6,446 nt of DNA, from the NCBI GenBank assembly GCA_013362295.1, contig JABFWJ010000356.1, forward strand, positions 1 to 6,446, given 5' to 3'. Source of the DNA: Thermoleophilia bacterium. Its GTDB lineage: Bacteria > Actinomycetota > Thermoleophilia > Gaiellales > Gaiellaceae. This document shows positions 4,991-6,446 of the stretch, piece by piece. How positions within the stretch are numbered: the stretch's first letter is position 1; every line of letters starts with the position of its first letter. The notes below the pieces were generated by a model. It did not search any database, was not told the DNA's origin, and saw only the letters and a list, made by a program, of their open reading frames with translations. The position numbers and the translations under genes were made by a program.

Positions 4991-6446
4991 CGCGATACCT
5001 CCACGAAGAGCCGCGCGGCAGAGAGCAGCAGCGCGTCGTTGCCGCGGGCCGCCGCCAGCTGCAGTCCGGCGGGCAGCGTGCCCTCGGCGATGCCGCACGG
5101 CAGCGAGATCGCCGGGACACCCGCCAGGTTGTAGGGCGCGGTGTAGCGGCCTTCGAGCTCGCCCTCCGGCGTTCCGAACGGAGGGTCGACCTGGGGTGCC
5201 GGATACGCGACCGTCGGGCCGGCGAGCACGTCGACCTGCTCGAAGACGCGCGCGAACGCAGCGGCGACCTGCTGCTGCTCGGCGAGCCCCTGCCGGTACG
5301 CGTCGTCGCCGACGCGCGAGCCGAGCTCGAGGAGCGCGCGCGTGCCCGGTCCGTAGTTCTCGCCCTCGCGCTCGTACAGAGTCCGATGGACGTCCCACGC
5401 CTCCCGCAGCACGACCGCGCCGAGCGCGGCATCTACCAGGTCGAGCTCCGGGACGTCAACGTCGACGCATTCGAAAGCGGCCAGCGCCTCGAGCACACGC
5501 GCGCGCACGCCCGGCGTCAGGTCCGCGTCGTCGATCTGCCTGCGCAGCACACCGACGCGCAGCCGCCGGACCGGCCGCAGCTCGATGGGCGTCGCTGCCA
5601 GCACCGAGAGGAGGCGCGCGGACTGCTCGACGGTCGCGGTCAGCGTGCCGACGTGGTCGCAGCTCGGCGAGAGCGGGAACACGCCGTCCACGGGGACGAG
5701 ACCGAAGCTCGGCTTCAGCCCGACGATGCCGCAGTAGGCCGCCGGGATCCGAATCGAGCCGCCGGTGTCCGTCCCGAGTGCGTAGTCGCACACGACGGCG
5801 GCGACGAGCGCCGCCGACCCGGTGCTCGAGCCGCCCGAAGTCCGGCTCGGGTCGCGCGGGTTGTACGTCATGCCGAAGGCCGGATTGACGCTGCCGGCCG
5901 CGTACTCGAGCAGGTTCGTCTTGCAGAGCAGATCCGCGCCCGCGTCGCGCAGCCGGCGTACGACCTCGGCATCGCGCGCGGCCGGCGGCGGCGTGCCCAC
6001 GGGTGAGGCGTTCGTGGTGACGACGCCGGCGACGTCGATGTTGTCCTTCACGGCGACAGCCGCGCCGTGCAACGGGCCGCCCGCCGCCCGGGCGCTCGGC
6101 GCCAGCTCCGTGATCACCGCGTTCAGCGCAGGCGCCCGCGCCTGCAGGCGCTGGTAGGCCGCCAAGAGGTCGAGGTTCGCGACCTCGCAGGTCCGGCGGC
6201 CCTGCTCGATCTCGCCGATCAACTCGAGCGTGCGCCGCAGGAGCGGGCCGTCGAGGTCGGCGAGGATCGCCTTCTCGGTCGGGCGCCTCCGCACCGTCAG
6301 GTCGCGGTAGATGCCCGAGTGCGTCTTCGCCGAACGGCGGTTGAACTCGACGAGCCGGTCGACCGAGCCGTCGAGATCGCCCGCGTCGAAGCCGTCGAAC
6401 GGCTCGACCGGGACGGGCGCCGCCGCGAGCACCTCGCGCGCGAGGT
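4987..6446 (-). CDS. Amidase-signature hydrolase with ketopantoate-reductase-like N-terminal segment (5' end cut by window)
   Basis: An amidase-signature serine hydrolase, expected to cleave a carboxamide C-N bond in the cytoplasm. Numbering from the GTG at 6432, the core is clear. It has VAVKDNID with Lys129, GGSSTGSAA with cis-Ser202, and DTGGSIRIPAA with Ser226, giving a Lys-Ser-Ser triad with the usual 24-residue Ser-Ser spacing, followed by GIVGLKPSFGLVP. The subfamily (GatA-like, urea or carbamoyl amidase) cannot be decided; no GatB or GatC is adjacent, so a stand-alone catabolic amidase is more likely. The frame stays open to the window edge, so the GTG is probably not the true start. 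Residues 1 to about 86 do not look like amidase but like the C-terminal helical domain of ketopantoate reductases (see separate entry). The motif residue after SS is Thr204, where Gly or Ser is usual. The stop overlaps the creatininase start, and it is the first gene of the visible cassette. Confidence 0.9.
   Translation of the reverse strand, partial: LAREVLAAAPVPVEPFDGFDAGDLDGSVDRLVEFNRRSAKTHSGIYRDLTVRRRPTEKAILADLDGPLLRRTLELIGEIEQGRRTCEVANLDLLAAYQRLQARAPALNAVITELAPSARAAGGPLHGAAVAVKDNIDVAGVVTTNASPVGTPPPAARDAEVVRRLRDAGADLLCKTNLLEYAAGSVNPAFGMTYNPRDPSRTSGGSSTGSAALVAAVVCDYALGTDTGGSIRIPAAYCGIVGLKPSFGLVPVDGVFPLSPSCDHVGTLTATVEQSARLLSVLAATPIELRPVRRLRVGVLRRQIDDADLTPGVRARVLEALAAFECVDVDVPELDLVDAALGAVVLREAWDVHRTLYEREGENYGPGTRALLELGSRVGDDAYRQGLAEQQQVAAAFARVFEQVDVLAGPTVAYPAPQVDPPFGTPEGELEGRYTAPYNLAGVPAISLPCGIAEGTLPAGLQLAAARGNDALLLSAARLFVEVSR
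4997..5002 (-). promoter_or_regulatory. Strong ribosome binding site that sets the creatininase CTG start
   Basis: On the minus strand the bases read GGAGGT, a near-perfect Shine-Dalgarno sequence, followed by the six-base spacer ATCGCG and then CTGAGG. It lies inside the last codons of the amidase gene. No ATG, GTG or TTG lies at the right distance in the creatininase frame, so the site supports initiation at CTG 4990-4988, whose last two bases are also part of the amidase TGA. Confidence 0.75.
6175..6446 (-). other. Ketopantoate-reductase-like C-terminal segment fused in frame to the amidase
   Basis: The first part of the amidase reading frame contains FNRRSAKTHSGIYRDLTVRR followed by RPTE and, later, LELIGEIEQGRR. 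The pattern N-x(2)-S-x-K/M...DL..-R-(R/K)-x-TE is what I recall of the C-terminal domain of PanE/ApbA-type 2-dehydropantoate 2-reductases, where it contributes to substrate binding and the domain interface. The NAD(P)-binding Rossmann domain would lie beyond the right edge. No stop separates this segment from the amidase. The final helix, around residues 68 to 96, seems to serve as both the end of the reductase and the start of the amidase. The family match is from memory of the motif, not from a search. Confidence 0.65.

Noticed and set aside
4283..5398. Extended 371-codon version of the creatininase gene
   Set aside because: The first 136 codons overlap the amidase in another frame and are Arg/Ala-rich low-information sequence. 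The family-like protein begins only at the CTG at 4990.
4528..6006. Long plus-strand open frame of 492 codons
   Set aside because: It is antisense to the amidase and creatininase, very rich in Arg, and has no recognisable domain. The opposite strand has intact catalytic motifs.
1..6446. Mobile element, CRISPR, toxin-antitoxin, phage-defence or RNA gene
   Set aside because: I saw no direct repeats, no transposase or integrase motifs, no small toxin-like genes and no tRNA-like cloverleaf. Composition looks even along the window, giving no sign of recent transfer.

Overview
The window looks like a chromosomal segment of a high-GC bacterium. G and C dominate throughout, third codon positions are almost always G or C, and GTG starts and short gene overlaps are common. 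This fits Actinomycetota; a deep lineage such as Thermoleophilia is possible, but that is a guess from protein flavour, not shown by a marker gene. Every supported gene is on the minus strand, so transcription runs from the right edge to the left edge, and both edge genes are cut. No tRNA, rRNA, CRISPR array, transposon or phage gene was seen, and there is no gene-free stretch over 52 bases.

Right half (6446 to 2344): a four-gene metabolic cassette joined by 4-base start/stop overlaps. In order it encodes (1) an amidase-signature hydrolase whose open frame begins with what looks like the C-terminal end of a ketopantoate-reductase-like protein; (2) a creatininase-family metal amidohydrolase that appears to start at CTG; (3) a DadA/glycine-oxidase-like FAD amine or amino-acid oxidoreductase; and (4) a short NAD-type short-chain dehydrogenase. 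The set suggests stepwise breakdown of a cyclic amide or amino-acid-derived compound: ring or amide hydrolysis, oxidation at a C-N bond, then a carbonyl/alcohol redox step. The substrate cannot be read from the sequence.

Left half (2291 to 1): after a 52-base gap comes a membrane group. It holds an unrecognised single-pass membrane protein with a predicted outside beta-rich domain, a DUF421 (YetF-like) three-helix membrane protein whose start shares one base with the preceding stop, and a CPA1-type cation/proton antiporter that runs off the left edge. This points to envelope or ion homeostasis and may be a separate functional unit that is read through from, or merely next to, the catabolic cassette.

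The most notable points are the reductase-tail/amidase fusion, the CTG start with a strong ribosome binding site, and the coupled unknown-protein/DUF421 pair. I do not see convincing evidence of a wholly new defence or mobile system here.
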